Below the pieces are notes generated by a model that was given only the letters and a program-made list of their open reading frames with translations, did not search any database and was not told where the DNA came from. A stretch of DNA of 64,000 nt from Argyresthia goedartella (Eukaryota; Arthropoda; Insecta; Lepidoptera; Argyresthiidae): contig OX463807.1 of assembly GCA_949825045.1 (NCBI GenBank), forward strand, positions 12,177,501 to 12,241,500, given 5' to 3'. Below are positions 32,919-42,194 of the stretch, piece after piece. Both the position numbers and the translations under genes were made by a program. Numbering within the stretch: the stretch's first letter is position 1; each line of letters opens with the position of its first letter.

Positions 32919-34230
32919 AACAGGCCCAAGCGCAGTCCTTCGGTGAAGAAATGCGTACGCTGAATGCCGGTCGCGCGCTACCGCGGTCTAGCCGCCTTCT
33001 AAGTCTTGACCCTATCTTATTTGAAGATGGGCTTCTTCGTGTCAGAGGGCGGTTGGGGGCCGCAGAAGAGTTGTCCTTTGACGAGAGACACCCAGTGCTA
33101 CTGGATGGCAGCAGTCACGTTGCTCGACTGCTGGTACAGCACTACCATGCGCGTGCGCTGCACGCCAATCACGAAACGGTGGTCAACTTGCTGCGAGAGA
33201 GATATTGGATAACGCGGCTGCGATCGACGGTTAAAGCTGTCGTTGCGCGCTGCCAATACTGCAGCGTGCAAAAGGCATGCCCGACCTGTCCGAAGATGGG
33301 AGATTTGCCGTCTGTTCGGTTCACTAGCACACGTCGTGCGTTCGTAAACTACGGAGTCGATTATTTCGGCCCTATGGAAGTGAGCATCGGAAGGCGTCGA
33401 GAAAAGCGGTGGGGTGTATTGTTCACCTGCCTAGCTACTCGCGCCGTACATTTGGAGTTGGCTGCATCATTGAGTGCCGATTCCGCTATCCTGGCCTTGC
33501 GGCGCGCCGTGGGCAACCTGCAATGATCCTGAGCGACCGCGGTACGAACTTTGTCGGTGCCGCCCGTGAGCTGCGCGCCGCGCTAAAGAAGATGGAACAT
33601 GAGCGTGTGCGTGACGAAGCTATCGCCAAAGGGATTGAGTGGCGTTTCAACCCTCCGGCCGCCCCACATATGGGTGGCTGCTGGGAACGCCTGGTGCGCT
33701 CCGTGAAGAATGCGCTGCGGGTGACTCTGAAGGAACGAGCCCCGCGCGAGGAGGTGCTGCACACTCTTTTACTGGAAGCCGAGCTGGTTATTAACAGCCG
33801 GCCCCTTTCCTACACCACAACAGACCACGAGGAGCCTGTGGTGCTCACACCGAACCACCTACTGCTGGGTACGGCCACCGGCGACACACGCTCGGCCCTG
33901 TGTAACCCCGGAGACGTCGATTCGCGGCGCCTATGGAAGAAAGCAAACGCACTGGCAGACATGTTCTGGCGCCGCTGGCGTCGCGAGTACCTGCCGACGC
34001 TTCAGCGTCGTCATAAGTGGGAGAATGCGTCTCCATCAGTGAAAGTGGGTGATGTTGTGTTAATTGTGGACGGCAATCAGCCGCGAAATATGTGGCCCCG
34101 TGGCATAATAGACAAAGTGTTTCCGGGTAGTGATGGACAAGTGAGAGTGGTAGATGTAAGGACATGTAAAGGGATGCTGCGTCGACCAGTTGTCAAACTA
34201 GCTGTGTTACCTACCGACGGTCATGTGTAG
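32800..34230 (+). pseudogene. BEL/Pao integrase, frameshifted
   Basis: A further frame change near 32830 gives the linker and zinc-binding H2C2 domain (HANHETVVNLLRERYW, ending ARCQYCSVQ), then the core: VDYFGP (first Asp), a frame change near 33510, SDRGTNFVGA (second Asp) and PHMGGCWERLVRSVK (Glu). The C-terminal domain has LWKKANALADMFWRRWRREY and GDVVLIVDGNQPRNMWP (DUF5641). The stop is at 34228-34230. Integrase inserts the cDNA; the DDE residues remain but in two frames. Confidence 0.9.
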
Positions 34231-34252
34231 CTATCGGTGGAACCCTCTTGCT

Positions 34253-34263
34253 AGGGGGTGGAA
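34253..34263 (+). promoter_or_regulatory. Polypurine tract
   Basis: AGGGGGTGGAA directly precedes the right LTR, the expected plus-strand primer site for reverse transcription. Confidence 0.8.
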
Positions 34264-35136
34264 TGTTAAGGAACACAGTCATTACGAGTTAGGTAGTGAA
34301 ACATCTGGTCGCCGAATACACTTTCTGGAATTCTCCACCGGCAGTTTAAGTTTGTATAGTTTTATTATCCTTTAGCTCGTAGTCATTATATTTGTTAGCA
34401 TTAAGATTCTATTGTAAATATTTCGCCACTATTGTTGATCTTCTGTGTTAGTATTGTTTCCTTTTGCCGAAAAGGCATACTGTGAGGTGAGGTTTGTGTC
34501 GGCGCCTTTGAGGGCACAGCTGCATTGCAGTTTTATGAGCAGGCCTGCGCACTTAGTCATTAAGTAGAAAACGATTGTGAAGTTTTTGTAATACTACTGT
34601 AGTGTGCGTAGGCCCAGCAGCTTTATATTTCGACTATTGTCATTTATTCCGTACCACGCGCGCCCGCCCGACCGCCGCCGCCTGCCACGCGACCTGGTTG
34701 CCTAGCCGGCGATCACCCACTGCACACCAGCGCCACATCAAGACCACCGCCCGCAGGGGCCATCCGATGACCTGTCCACAGGAGTGGACAGAGGCGATTC
34801 TTCGGGAAGAGGTCCGTCGACCTGACCCCGACTCCCCACGCCCCAGAAAGGGTGCGTGAGAAGATTATCAAGCAAGTTATTCCGTTCAGTTCGACCGAGA
34901 CCTTCGACGACGCCGCTGGAAGCTCTGCCCGTGCGAGCCTGTTCAACTCCCCTAGCTTCAGCGTGCGACGTTCGTAGGTTTTCTTAGTGACAGTGTTGTA
35001 GTGCTTCGTTTGAATCCCCCTGTATTCGTGTCTAGGTTAAGTTCCCTGTGTGTTTATAAATATATTCGTGCTGATTTGTATCGCGTCGTACTTTTATTGG
35101 ACCCCGCGCCGAAAACTATCCCGGTAGTCTCTTACA
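34264..35136 (+). repeat. Right LTR of the BEL/Pao element (873 bp, with an insertion)
   Basis: Homologous to the left LTR over its whole length. The extra length is a 224-bp insertion with its 9-bp target duplication (34653-34885) plus a 3-bp indel. Confidence 0.93.
34653..34876. mobile_element. 224-bp insertion in the right LTR with 9-bp target duplication
   Basis: TTATTCCGT stands on both sides (34644-34652 and 34877-34885) and once in the left LTR, so the boundaries are exact. The insert is GC-rich. Its middle (CTGTCCACAGGAGTGGACAG at 34774-34793, then AGAGGTCCGTCGACCTGACC) is related to the palindrome arms at 41304-41421, 42077-42194 and 42852-42930. Reading CCATCCGATGACCTG it may be the end of a retroposed transcript. 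It inserted after the BEL element. Confidence 0.8.
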
Positions 35137-35175
35137 TATATGTTAATATCTACAGTAATAAAGACATTTGCCGTG

Positions 35176-35283
35176 TTACCACAAAAAATATTAAACAGCG
35201 TTGAACCTCGAATATAAACGTCAAATTCAATACATTTTTGTTTTTAAACAAGTGTTGAACAGTATTTTATTTTTTTGTGGTAA
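35176..35283. mobile_element. TTACCACAAAAAAT MITE, copy 3
   Basis: Second-unit counterpart of 26717-26823 in the tandem duplication. It has the same inverted ends with a one-base length difference in the T run. Confidence 0.7.
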
Positions 35284-35334
35284 GACCCTTAATTTTGATT
35301 TTGTAAGATGTGGTTAAGATTACCATTGTTCCAA

Positions 35335-36240
35335 TGTCGTCAATGTTTTCGTCATTTATTCTGATTCAGTCTTATGTAAAGCATCCGTTCTGCTTCTATT
35401 TTTGCATACATCTCTAGGAATTGTGGGAATCAACGGCGAGTGTAGAAATTGTGATCGTGTGTATAGAACTCCTTGGAAGTGACTTTTTTGTTGGTTTCTA
35501 CACCTGTTTCAGGTTGTATTTGTTTCACATTAAAATGATATCTGTCCCCTCCGTACGGAAATATTAATTGATATTGGAGGGCATCATATGAACGGTGTGT
35601 TTCTGCAATGCGTTGTAATCCTTCTCCTTTTCGTTTTACAATTATGTTACGTATGTTTTCAATTGTGTTTTCTTTGTCCACAATTACGATGGCGACTTAC
35701 ATTAAATCGACATTCGTGTTCCCCAGGTGGACTCTTGTCGGCTCGAAGTATAACTTTATATCATCAGAAATTAAATACCTTGGACACCATTTACACACAT
35801 TAATTAATCGGTCCAATGCTGTTTTGAATTTGTAAATAAGTATTGTGTAAGATCCTCTGTACATTTTGGATTATTTCTCGTTTCAAACCTCTGATGTTTG
35901 TGCATCGAAGATCAATTTATCTTTCTTCATTCATTAAATATACTTGCAGAAATTTATTGGCTTCGTTAGGTAGTGGTAGTAATGATATTTTTTTTGATAG
36001 ATTTGTCCTTGATTGGAAAAAAACAAAACTGACTTCATCTCTATTAGTGTTGACCGAAAAGACACCGAAAGAAGTCATTTGGAAGCAGGCTTTGTACGCT
36101 TTCATATTTTGAAAAAAGTGCTTTGATTCTGGAGTTTCCCCGGCAATGTAATGTCGAAAATCCTGCTTCTAGTGACGGTAATCGAACTTTTACATTTATG
36201 CAACAGATTCCTGGTGTTTCTCTACTGAACTTTTTCGTGT
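35335..36240 (-). pseudogene. Helitron Rep N-terminal fragment, copy B
   Basis: Same content as 26875-27750: TPGICCINVKVRLPSLEAG, then 'YKACFQMTSFGVFSV', 'ISLLPLPNEANKFLQVYLM', RIAETHRSYDALQYQLIF and, past a break, MYAKIEAERMLYIRLNQN. Pieces are in different frames. A patch of about 33 bp near 35774-35808 absent from copy A breaks it further. The helicase half is not adjacent; a candidate lies at 21780-22560 in the same orientation. Confidence 0.75.
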
Positions 36241-36267
36241 TGAAGAATTGGCAAATGTTACCCATCT

Positions 36268-36625
36268 TTAGGGTTTCGTACCCGAAGGGTGCTAAACGGG
36301 ACCCTATTACTAAGCCTTCGCTGTCCGTCCGTCCGTCTGTCACCAGGCTGTATCTCATAACCCGTGATAGCTAGACAATTGAAATTTTCACAGATGATGT
36401 ATTTCTGTTGCGGCTATAACAATTGAGTGGATTCCCATACAACAAACGTTTTTTTTTGCTCTCGTATATATTCACTTATATATTCACTTTAAAAATAAAT
36501 AAAAATAAAACAAATATTAAAGGGGGGCTCCCATACAAAAAACGTGATTGTTTTGTCGTTGTAATAGATAATGGTACAGAACCCTTCGTGCGCGAGTCCG
36601 ACTCGCACTTGGTCGTTTTTTTTCC
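36268..36625 (+). repeat. Dispersed repeat, 'GGGTTTCGTACCCG' to 'GAACCCTTCGTGCGCGAGTC'
   Basis: Begins AGGGTTTCGTACCCGAAGGG, passes GGGACCCTATTACTAAGCC and CCGTCCGTCCGTCTGTC, and ends ACAGAACCCTTCGTGCGCGA then GACTCGCACTTGGTCGTTTT. I recognise both ends as a very common lepidopteran interspersed repeat. A partial inverted copy is at 18403-18520. Confidence 0.65.
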
Positions 36626-37139
36626 CGATAACGAAGTGTTTTTGTATATTATATATATATATATTTGTAGTGGAATACTTCATTTGTTAGGTTGTACTGT
36701 TTACTTGTCCTCGTCCGCGCGTCTCGTAGAGTGTAATTTTCATGGGTGGCTTGCGTTTGCCGTCTTTTAATATAATAGTAGGAGATCCGGCCATAGAATG
36801 ACCCTCACCCATCGTATTACGGGATGAAAATGATTTTTTTATAAAATTAAATATGTTAAAAAATTTGTCTAAAATATTTGGTGCAAAGTGTGATTAATTA
36901 ATTATTAAAAAATGTTTTTTTTTTTAACATTACACTCATTCCCTTACGCAAAAAACTGTATACTAATCGAAAGTATGTAGCTCATAGAATATGCAAACGC
37001 TGGGTTGACTTTTTTTTTCCGGTGCAATCATCAGGTAGGCAGGTATATACAGGTAAATCGGTACTAGTAATTTGCAACGATCCAGTTACGCAATAAACCT
37101 TATATCAAAATAAAGATAATTTTATTTTGAATATAATGA

Positions 37140-38273
37140 TATAAGGTTGGCTGCAAAAAATTGGTGCTAAATCCCGGTTGTCGATTTTTGAAAAACGAAA
37201 TATTCGTGCGGTTGAATACGTGCGAAAGAGAGGTCCGAGGAACGTATCTAGTGAGATAGAAAAGGACGCAGCATTGCAGCTGTGTGTCGCTCTGTCGTCG
37301 AAAGAAAGAGAGTGCGCATGCTCTTTGTTTGTGAAATTGAGAAAGCCGGTGATAGGCTAAAGTAAGTGTTGAGCATTTCCGGGTCCTGCTGTTTCCGGGT
37401 CCCCACATATTGAGCGGGCATCAGCTCGTGTGGTATCGGACTAAAAATAACCCCTTGTATTTACAGTTATTTATATTTGATTTCACTGTGAGCCATGGCC
37501 TCGGTATATGCTGAAGGCTTTCTACCTCAATTTGGTTTTAATTCGTCTATTTGTGAATATAGTGTTAATTTAAGTGTTTGTTTAGTCAACTAAAGTGTGC
37601 CAGTGCTAAATGTGGTCAGAATTGTAATTGTGATAAAATAATCGATCACGGACCGAAAGACAAAGGAAATTTCAAACTGCCAACGGAAAAACCCCGGGGG
37701 AGTATTGTTTTCATATTTGATTATTCATATTTTACAAGTATATGACTTGAACTTAACTATATACTTATACACTACATACTGCTCAACTCTCACTATTGTG
37801 AGAAACGTCCATCCTCACACCGCAGCGTCTTTGTTTTGTCTCTTAGCACTTGACAATCTGTGGAAGTACTTTTGACGATAAAACTAGCTGTTCACTCATA
37901 ATTATTACACGATATACACAAGTGCACTGGTAGGTTAGACCTTGGCAATTAGTGCGAATATAATGTAAGCTTGTAGGTGATTCTAGAAACATATTAGGTA
38001 CTCACTTCACAGCTGATCATCACAACACTTGCAAAACGACTAAAATTGTTAGATAATAAGTATAACTTTCATTAGTTCAGGACATTTATACTGTTAACCC
38101 ATATTGACTTGTGATAGTTTAATTGAAACTTGTTGACTTTGACGTAGAATAGCTATATAGGGAAATAGGAACTATCATATCAGTACTACAGCTACTAACT
38201 GCAAGTCTTTATTCCTTCTGTTTTATTTTAATTTTGTTCGGAGCACCCATTCTTTTTTATTTTATTTCCAGGC
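37140..38273 (+). other. Probable 5' region of the ORF1 retroelement
   Basis: No frame of note. It leads directly to the ORF1 start at 38274 and has no repeat boundary in between, so it may be the 5' UTR and promoter of that element. The true 5' end cannot be placed. Confidence 0.35.
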
Positions 38274-40019
38274 ATGGCATCCAACATTACTACGCGGAGA
38301 ATGCACGCACTACAGCAACAACTAACTGACGCAGAGGAGTTAAACCAAAGGCTATTGGAAGAGCGCAATGAAAATGACTTTGAGATAAAAAGCTTAAGAG
38401 CCAAGAACTCACAGCTTAGAGATAGTGTGTCTACTTTGCGAGAAACACACGAGGAGTCGCAAAATGAGATTCAAAGATTGGAAAAACTTGTGGAATCTTT
38501 TGACACCCTGCGCACTGACCTTGCTTCTGCTTGTGATCGCAGTAAATTCCTCCAATACCAACTCAATGAGGCAAACTTGAAGTTGACTGATATGTGCATA
38601 GAAAAAGACTACAATGAATCTCGCCACATTACCTCTATCCAACAAGAACTAGAAGTAGCCAACCTAAGCACTATTGTTCAAGCCATGCAGACAAGCAGCA
38701 GAAAAATTAAAAAATATTGTAAATTAAATAAATTCATGAAAAAAACTAGAGGTAATATAAAAGTACTGAAATTAGCCTTGAAACGGCAATCAAACAGAAT
38801 ATTAAGAATCTCCTTAATGCAAGAGCTCCGGGGAAAAAATGTAGGTTTACAGTCGGACCTTCAACATGCCCGAGTAGAAATCCAGCATCTACATGACCTG
38901 CTAGCAAATACACTACAATGTTATGCCAAAGAGCAAAGTGAGTTAGCAGAACTCAGAGCCGCGACGTCTGAGTTAGTACAGCTACAACGCCAGAATGCGG
39001 AATTGGTGGGCGTTCTAATTGAGAATGAGGAGAATGAGACCAGCAAGGAGGACGAGCCCACATCACTAACTTTGGTCTCGACCCCCCTCAACGAGAGTGT
39101 TGCAGCGTCCACCGCTGCCCCAACCAAAAAACAGCGTCGCCGTCGTCGACGAGGAGACACCTCGCAGCTCAACAGCGCGAGCACCGCGCCGCTCGCTGTC
39201 CCTGCTGAGGCGTGTGTCATGCCGCAAGCTGCCCCGAGGGCCGCGCCGTTCGCCGTTGCACACGTTGCGACGCTCGCTGCCGCGAATGCCGCGCCAACCG
39301 CCGCCACGTGCATCAAACCGCACTCCAACACGTGTGTCCCGCCACTCACCTCCACTCGTGTACCGCCAGCTACCAAAATATGTGCTCAGAGAAAAACTCT
39401 GTTGTTCTCCGACAAAGTAGGTGCAGGATTTGGGACTCTATTACATAACCGGCTTAACCAAAAAGTAACGAACATTTGCTGTCCAAATTGTTCATTTGTA
39501 GATCTAGTGAAGATGATTAGTCGCGGTATCTATGATGAGTACAGCACTATTGTAATTATGGTAGGAAATCATTCAAACATTAGTCGGAATGATTTGAATA
39601 AAAGTGTTGAAACACTTCTAGACTTACATAGTAGGATGAAATGCAAGTTTATACTATGCAATTTTCCATATGCCTGTAATTTGACAGAACTACAGAACAA
39701 ATCTGTGCATAGAATGAATATTCATTTATTTAATTTAACATGTCATCACAGCGATGCTATTTTATATTTCGACATGAATAATTTTATTCATAACTTTACT
39801 CTGACACGGGATACATTGTACCTGTCTAATAAATATAGAAAATTAGTAGCTACATTGTTAGCTTATAATATATGCGACGCAGCTATAGTTGGTTTAACTA
39901 AGTTCAACTTGACATCAGCTTATTTTAAGAGTAATATGACATGCACCCCTATTGGGAATTCACCTGTTAATTATACTTTGCATGCAACATTGGAATCTGT
40001 TCCAAGTAATTTAAATTAG
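38274..40019 (+). CDS. Non-LTR retrotransposon ORF1 protein with coiled coil and SGNH-like domain
   Basis: Uninterrupted 581-codon frame. Residues 1 to about 265 are strongly coiled-coil (charged heptads, for example LQQQLTDAEELNQRLLEERN). A basic patch KKQRRRRRRGD lies near 285-295, followed by an Ala/Pro/Thr-rich linker. CCPNCSFVDL (about 402) opens a C-terminal domain like the SGNH-hydrolase (esterase-like) domain of CR1-type ORF1 proteins: IVIMVGNHSN, FILCNFPYACN and LTRDTLYLSNKYRKLVA. In related domains as I know them the last block reads D-x-L-H-L; here the His position is Tyr. ORF1 proteins bind element RNA. A truncated ORF2 start follows (LNIAHQNIQGL near 40089-40121). The intact frame suggests recent arrival. 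Clade (Daphne, Zenon or another CR1 relative) is not settled. Confidence 0.7.
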   Translation: MASNITTRRMHALQQQLTDAEELNQRLLEERNENDFEIKSLRAKNSQLRDSVSTLRETHEESQNEIQRLEKLVESFDTLRTDLASACDRSKFLQYQLNEANLKLTDMCIEKDYNESRHITSIQQELEVANLSTIVQAMQTSSRKIKKYCKLNKFMKKTRGNIKVLKLALKRQSNRILRISLMQELRGKNVGLQSDLQHARVEIQHLHDLLANTLQCYAKEQSELAELRAATSELVQLQRQNAELVGVLIENEENETSKEDEPTSLTLVSTPLNESVAASTAAPTKKQRRRRRRGDTSQLNSASTAPLAVPAEACVMPQAAPRAAPFAVAHVATLAAANAAPTAATCIKPHSNTCVPPLTSTRVPPATKICAQRKTLLFSDKVGAGFGTLLHNRLNQKVTNICCPNCSFVDLVKMISRGIYDEYSTIVIMVGNHSNISRNDLNKSVETLLDLHSRMKCKFILCNFPYACNLTELQNKSVHRMNIHLFNLTCHHSDAILYFDMNNFIHNFTLTRDTLYLSNKYRKLVATLLAYNICDAAIVGLTKFNLTSAYFKSNMTCTPIGNSPVNYTLHATLESVPSNLN

Positions 40020-40059
40020 TTCATAAGACAATAGAGGAAATCTCTAGCATACAAGAGCC

Positions 40060-40138
40060 ACTAAATATGTCAAAATGTAAGCCCCAGTTAAATATTGCCC
40101 ATCAAAACATCCAGGGGCTATTTTTAAAAGAGATCTAA
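40060..40138 (+). pseudogene. ORF2 start remnant (endonuclease N-terminus)
   Basis: About 15-20 codons around LNIAHQNIQGL, the usual first strand of the APE-type endonuclease in this kind of element. The sequence then joins directly to the 3' end segment at about 40125, so nearly all of ORF2 (endonuclease and RT) has been deleted. Confidence 0.6.
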
Positions 40139-40295
40139 AAATAAATCTGTGGGAGTTTCTACGCCCTTCTTCTCCCACAGTGGTCCAATGTAGAGAAGAG
40201 GCAAAAAATGACGTTTGCTAAGTATATGTAAATATCTACAGTAATAAAGTACTTTGACTATTGACTTTGACTATTGACTATTGACTATTGCCCTT
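40125..40295 (+). other. 3' end of the ORF1 element: stem-loop and TTGACTA tail
   Basis: CTGTGGGAG (40147-40155) pairs with CTCCCACAG (40172-40180). The terminal tract is made of TTTGACTA/TTGACTA units (near 40250-40290). The pieces AAATGACGTTTGCTAAGTAT and ATCTACAGTAATAAAG (near 40207-40248) also occur at 26665-26708 and in part at 28059-28079/35137-35161, and the hairpin start at 23050-23075, so this 3' end is a shared family terminus. Confidence 0.65.
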
Positions 40296-40387
40296 TTGGG
40301 CGATACATATGTATATATGATATATATGGGAGGAGTTTGCCTGCTTACTCGATTTTACGAGACGTTCAAACCCGCGACAGATCATGC

Positions 40388-40395
40388 TTTATATA
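40388..40395 (-). promoter_or_regulatory. TATA box candidate below a heat-shock-element cluster
   Basis: Minus strand GGTATATAAAGC. It lies about 60 nt downstream (minus orientation) of the nearest heat shock element at 40456-40468. No transcript start or coding frame was identified downstream toward 40300. Confidence 0.35.
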
Positions 40396-40455
40396 CCCCT
40401 ACTGATGGGTAGACTGAGGGACCCATACAAAAAAGGCTTTGAATAGTCCATAATG

Positions 40456-40578
40456 TTCTAGAACATTCCACAACATTCGAAAGTGTTCTGCAATATTCCA
40501 CAATGATCAGGGATGTTCCCGAACATAAAACCGACCCCTAGCATACTCTCGAATTTTCTGGACTTTTCTAGAAATTTC
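40456..40578 (-). promoter_or_regulatory. Cluster of heat shock elements
   Basis: TTCTAGAACATTC (40456-40468) and TTCTAGAAATTTC (40566-40578) are both exact three-unit matches to the nTTCnnGAAnnTTCn consensus bound by heat shock factor. Between them are more TTC/GAA units (ACATTCGAAAGTGTTC near 40473-40488). The density is far above chance expectation in this DNA, but binding is inference. Confidence 0.5.
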
Positions 40579-41303
40579 TAGACTGTGAAACTTCCAGTCC
40601 TTATATCTTCGAAAGCACGCCCTACAGGTAAAAATAGGAACCTTCTTCATGGACGGGAGATAGAGGGCTATCACACCATATAACCACATTGATCGTACTG
40701 GGACTCATTTCTGAGTTTAAACGCACGCACATTGTACACTTTCTTTTATAATATATATTGATTAGGTATTGTGCATTACCTACCCTTTCATGTTTTTTCT
40801 TCTATAGGTTTTCTGGAGGAAATCTCTTTTAAGTGATAAGCTCACCTTTCATGCTTTCTCTTAATGTATATTTTTAAAAAACGGTGTTCAACAAAGAATT
40901 ATGAATAAATTATTAACAGAAAAAAGTAACGAAAGCATTTCGTTGGTATCCGATGTAATAACGGAACCGGCACAACAAAAAAAGGAAAACTTAGGTATGT
41001 AAGTTACAGTATAAAGATAAAACGAGATGGTACATGGGAACTACATTTTTTATTACATACTTAATGGATACTTCAATTGATTCTAAAAACTATCGCACGA
41101 ACTCAAAACTATCTTCAGCTAATTTTAGATAGACTTTAAGGATAATTTACAGCGCATACGAAGCTATATACAAAAACTAAGCTTAGTTTAGCTATGGAAG
41201 GTACAGATCAGTGGTACGTCGGATATAGATTTTACAAGCTAAGCGGAGGCATGCGAAAGAGGGCTCTGATCAATCGGGGTCTTCTCACGTACCTCTTCTG
41301 GGG

Positions 41304-41421
41304 CGTGTGAAGTCAGGGTCGGATCAATGGATCTCTTCCTGAGGTTTCGCCTCTGTCCACAGGAGTGGACAGAGGCGAAACCTCAGGAAGAGATCCGTTG
41401 ATCCGACCCTGACTTCACACG
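41304..41421. other. 118-bp palindrome, 57-bp arms, 4-nt loop (copy 1)
   Basis: Left arm 41304-41360, loop AGGA (41361-41364), right arm 41365-41421; one mismatch by eye. The centre is CTGTCCAC-AGGA-GTGGACAG. It closes tandem unit 1 and abuts the start of unit 2. Confidence 0.85.
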
Positions 41422-42076
41422 TTCTTCATGGACGGGAGATAGAGGGCTATCACACCATATAACCACATTGATCGTACTGGGACTCATTTCTGAGTTTAAA
41501 CGCACGCACATTGTACACTTTCTTTTATAATATATATTGATTAGGTATTGTGCATTACCTACCCTTTCATGTTTTTTCTTCTATAGGTTTTCTGGAGGAA
41601 ATCTCTTTTAAGTGATAAGCTCACCTTTCATGCTTTCTCTTAATGTATATTTTTAAAAAACGGTGTTCAACAAAGAATTATGAATAAATTATTAACAGAA
41701 AAAAGTAACGAAAGCATTTCGTTGGTATCCGATGTAATAACGGAACCGGCACAACAAAAAAAGGAAAACTTATGTAAGTTACAGTATAAAGATAAAACGA
41801 GATGGTACATGGGAACTACATTTTTTATTACATACTTAATGGATACTTCAATTGATTCTAAAAACTCGCACGAACTCAAAACTATCTTCAGCTAATTTTA
41901 GATAGACTTTAAGGATAATTTACAGCGCATACGAAGCTATATACAAAAACTAAGCTTAGTTTAGCTATGGAAGGTACAGATCAGTGGTACGTCGGATATA
42001 GATTTTACAAGCTAAGCGGAGGCATGCGAAAGAGGGCTCTGATCAATCGGGGTCTTCTCACGTACCTCTTCTGGGG

Positions 42077-42194
42077 CGTGTGAAGTCAGGGTCGGATCAA
42101 TGGATCTCTTCCTGAGGTTTCGCCTCTGTCCACAGGAGTGGACAGAGGCGAAACCTCAGGAAGAGATCCGTTGATCCGACCCTGACTTCACACG
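42077..42194. other. 118-bp palindrome (copy 2)
   Basis: Same as 41304-41421 at the end of tandem unit 2, with the same single mismatch in the left arm (CAATGG against CCGTTG). Confidence 0.85.

Larger units (their letters stand above)
28080..35136 (+). mobile_element. BEL/Pao LTR retrotransposon, complete in structure but defective
   Basis: Long terminal repeats 28080-28716 and 34264-35136 begin TGTTAAGG and end CTTACA. A 5-bp TATAT duplication flanks the element (28075-28079 and 35137-35141). A primer binding site and polypurine tract sit at the expected places. The coding order is gag, protease, reverse transcriptase, RNase H and integrase, as in BEL/Pao (Belpaoviridae). No envelope frame is seen. 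At least three in-frame stops and three frame changes disable it. By eye the shared parts of the LTRs differ at about seven bases plus one 3-bp indel, about 1 percent, so the insertion is recent despite the broken frames. Confidence 0.95.
27752..36239. repeat. Tandem duplication, unit B, split by the BEL element
   Basis: Unit B runs 27752-28079, is interrupted by the retrotransposon, and resumes at 35137 or 35142 (TATAT duplicated) to about 36239. It differs from unit A by scattered substitutions and by a patch of about 33 bp near 35774-35808 (CCTTGGACACCATTTACACA) that resembles a SINE tail. Beyond 36239 unit B continues into sequence absent from unit A. Confidence 0.85.

Noticed and set aside
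38921..39448. Several open frames on both strands over the Ala-rich linker of ORF1
   Set aside because: They are shadows of the GC-rich repeat-like coding segment of ORF1.
40388..40578. Promoter of a heat shock protein gene
   Set aside because: No Hsp coding sequence lies on either side; only the regulatory-like motifs are present.
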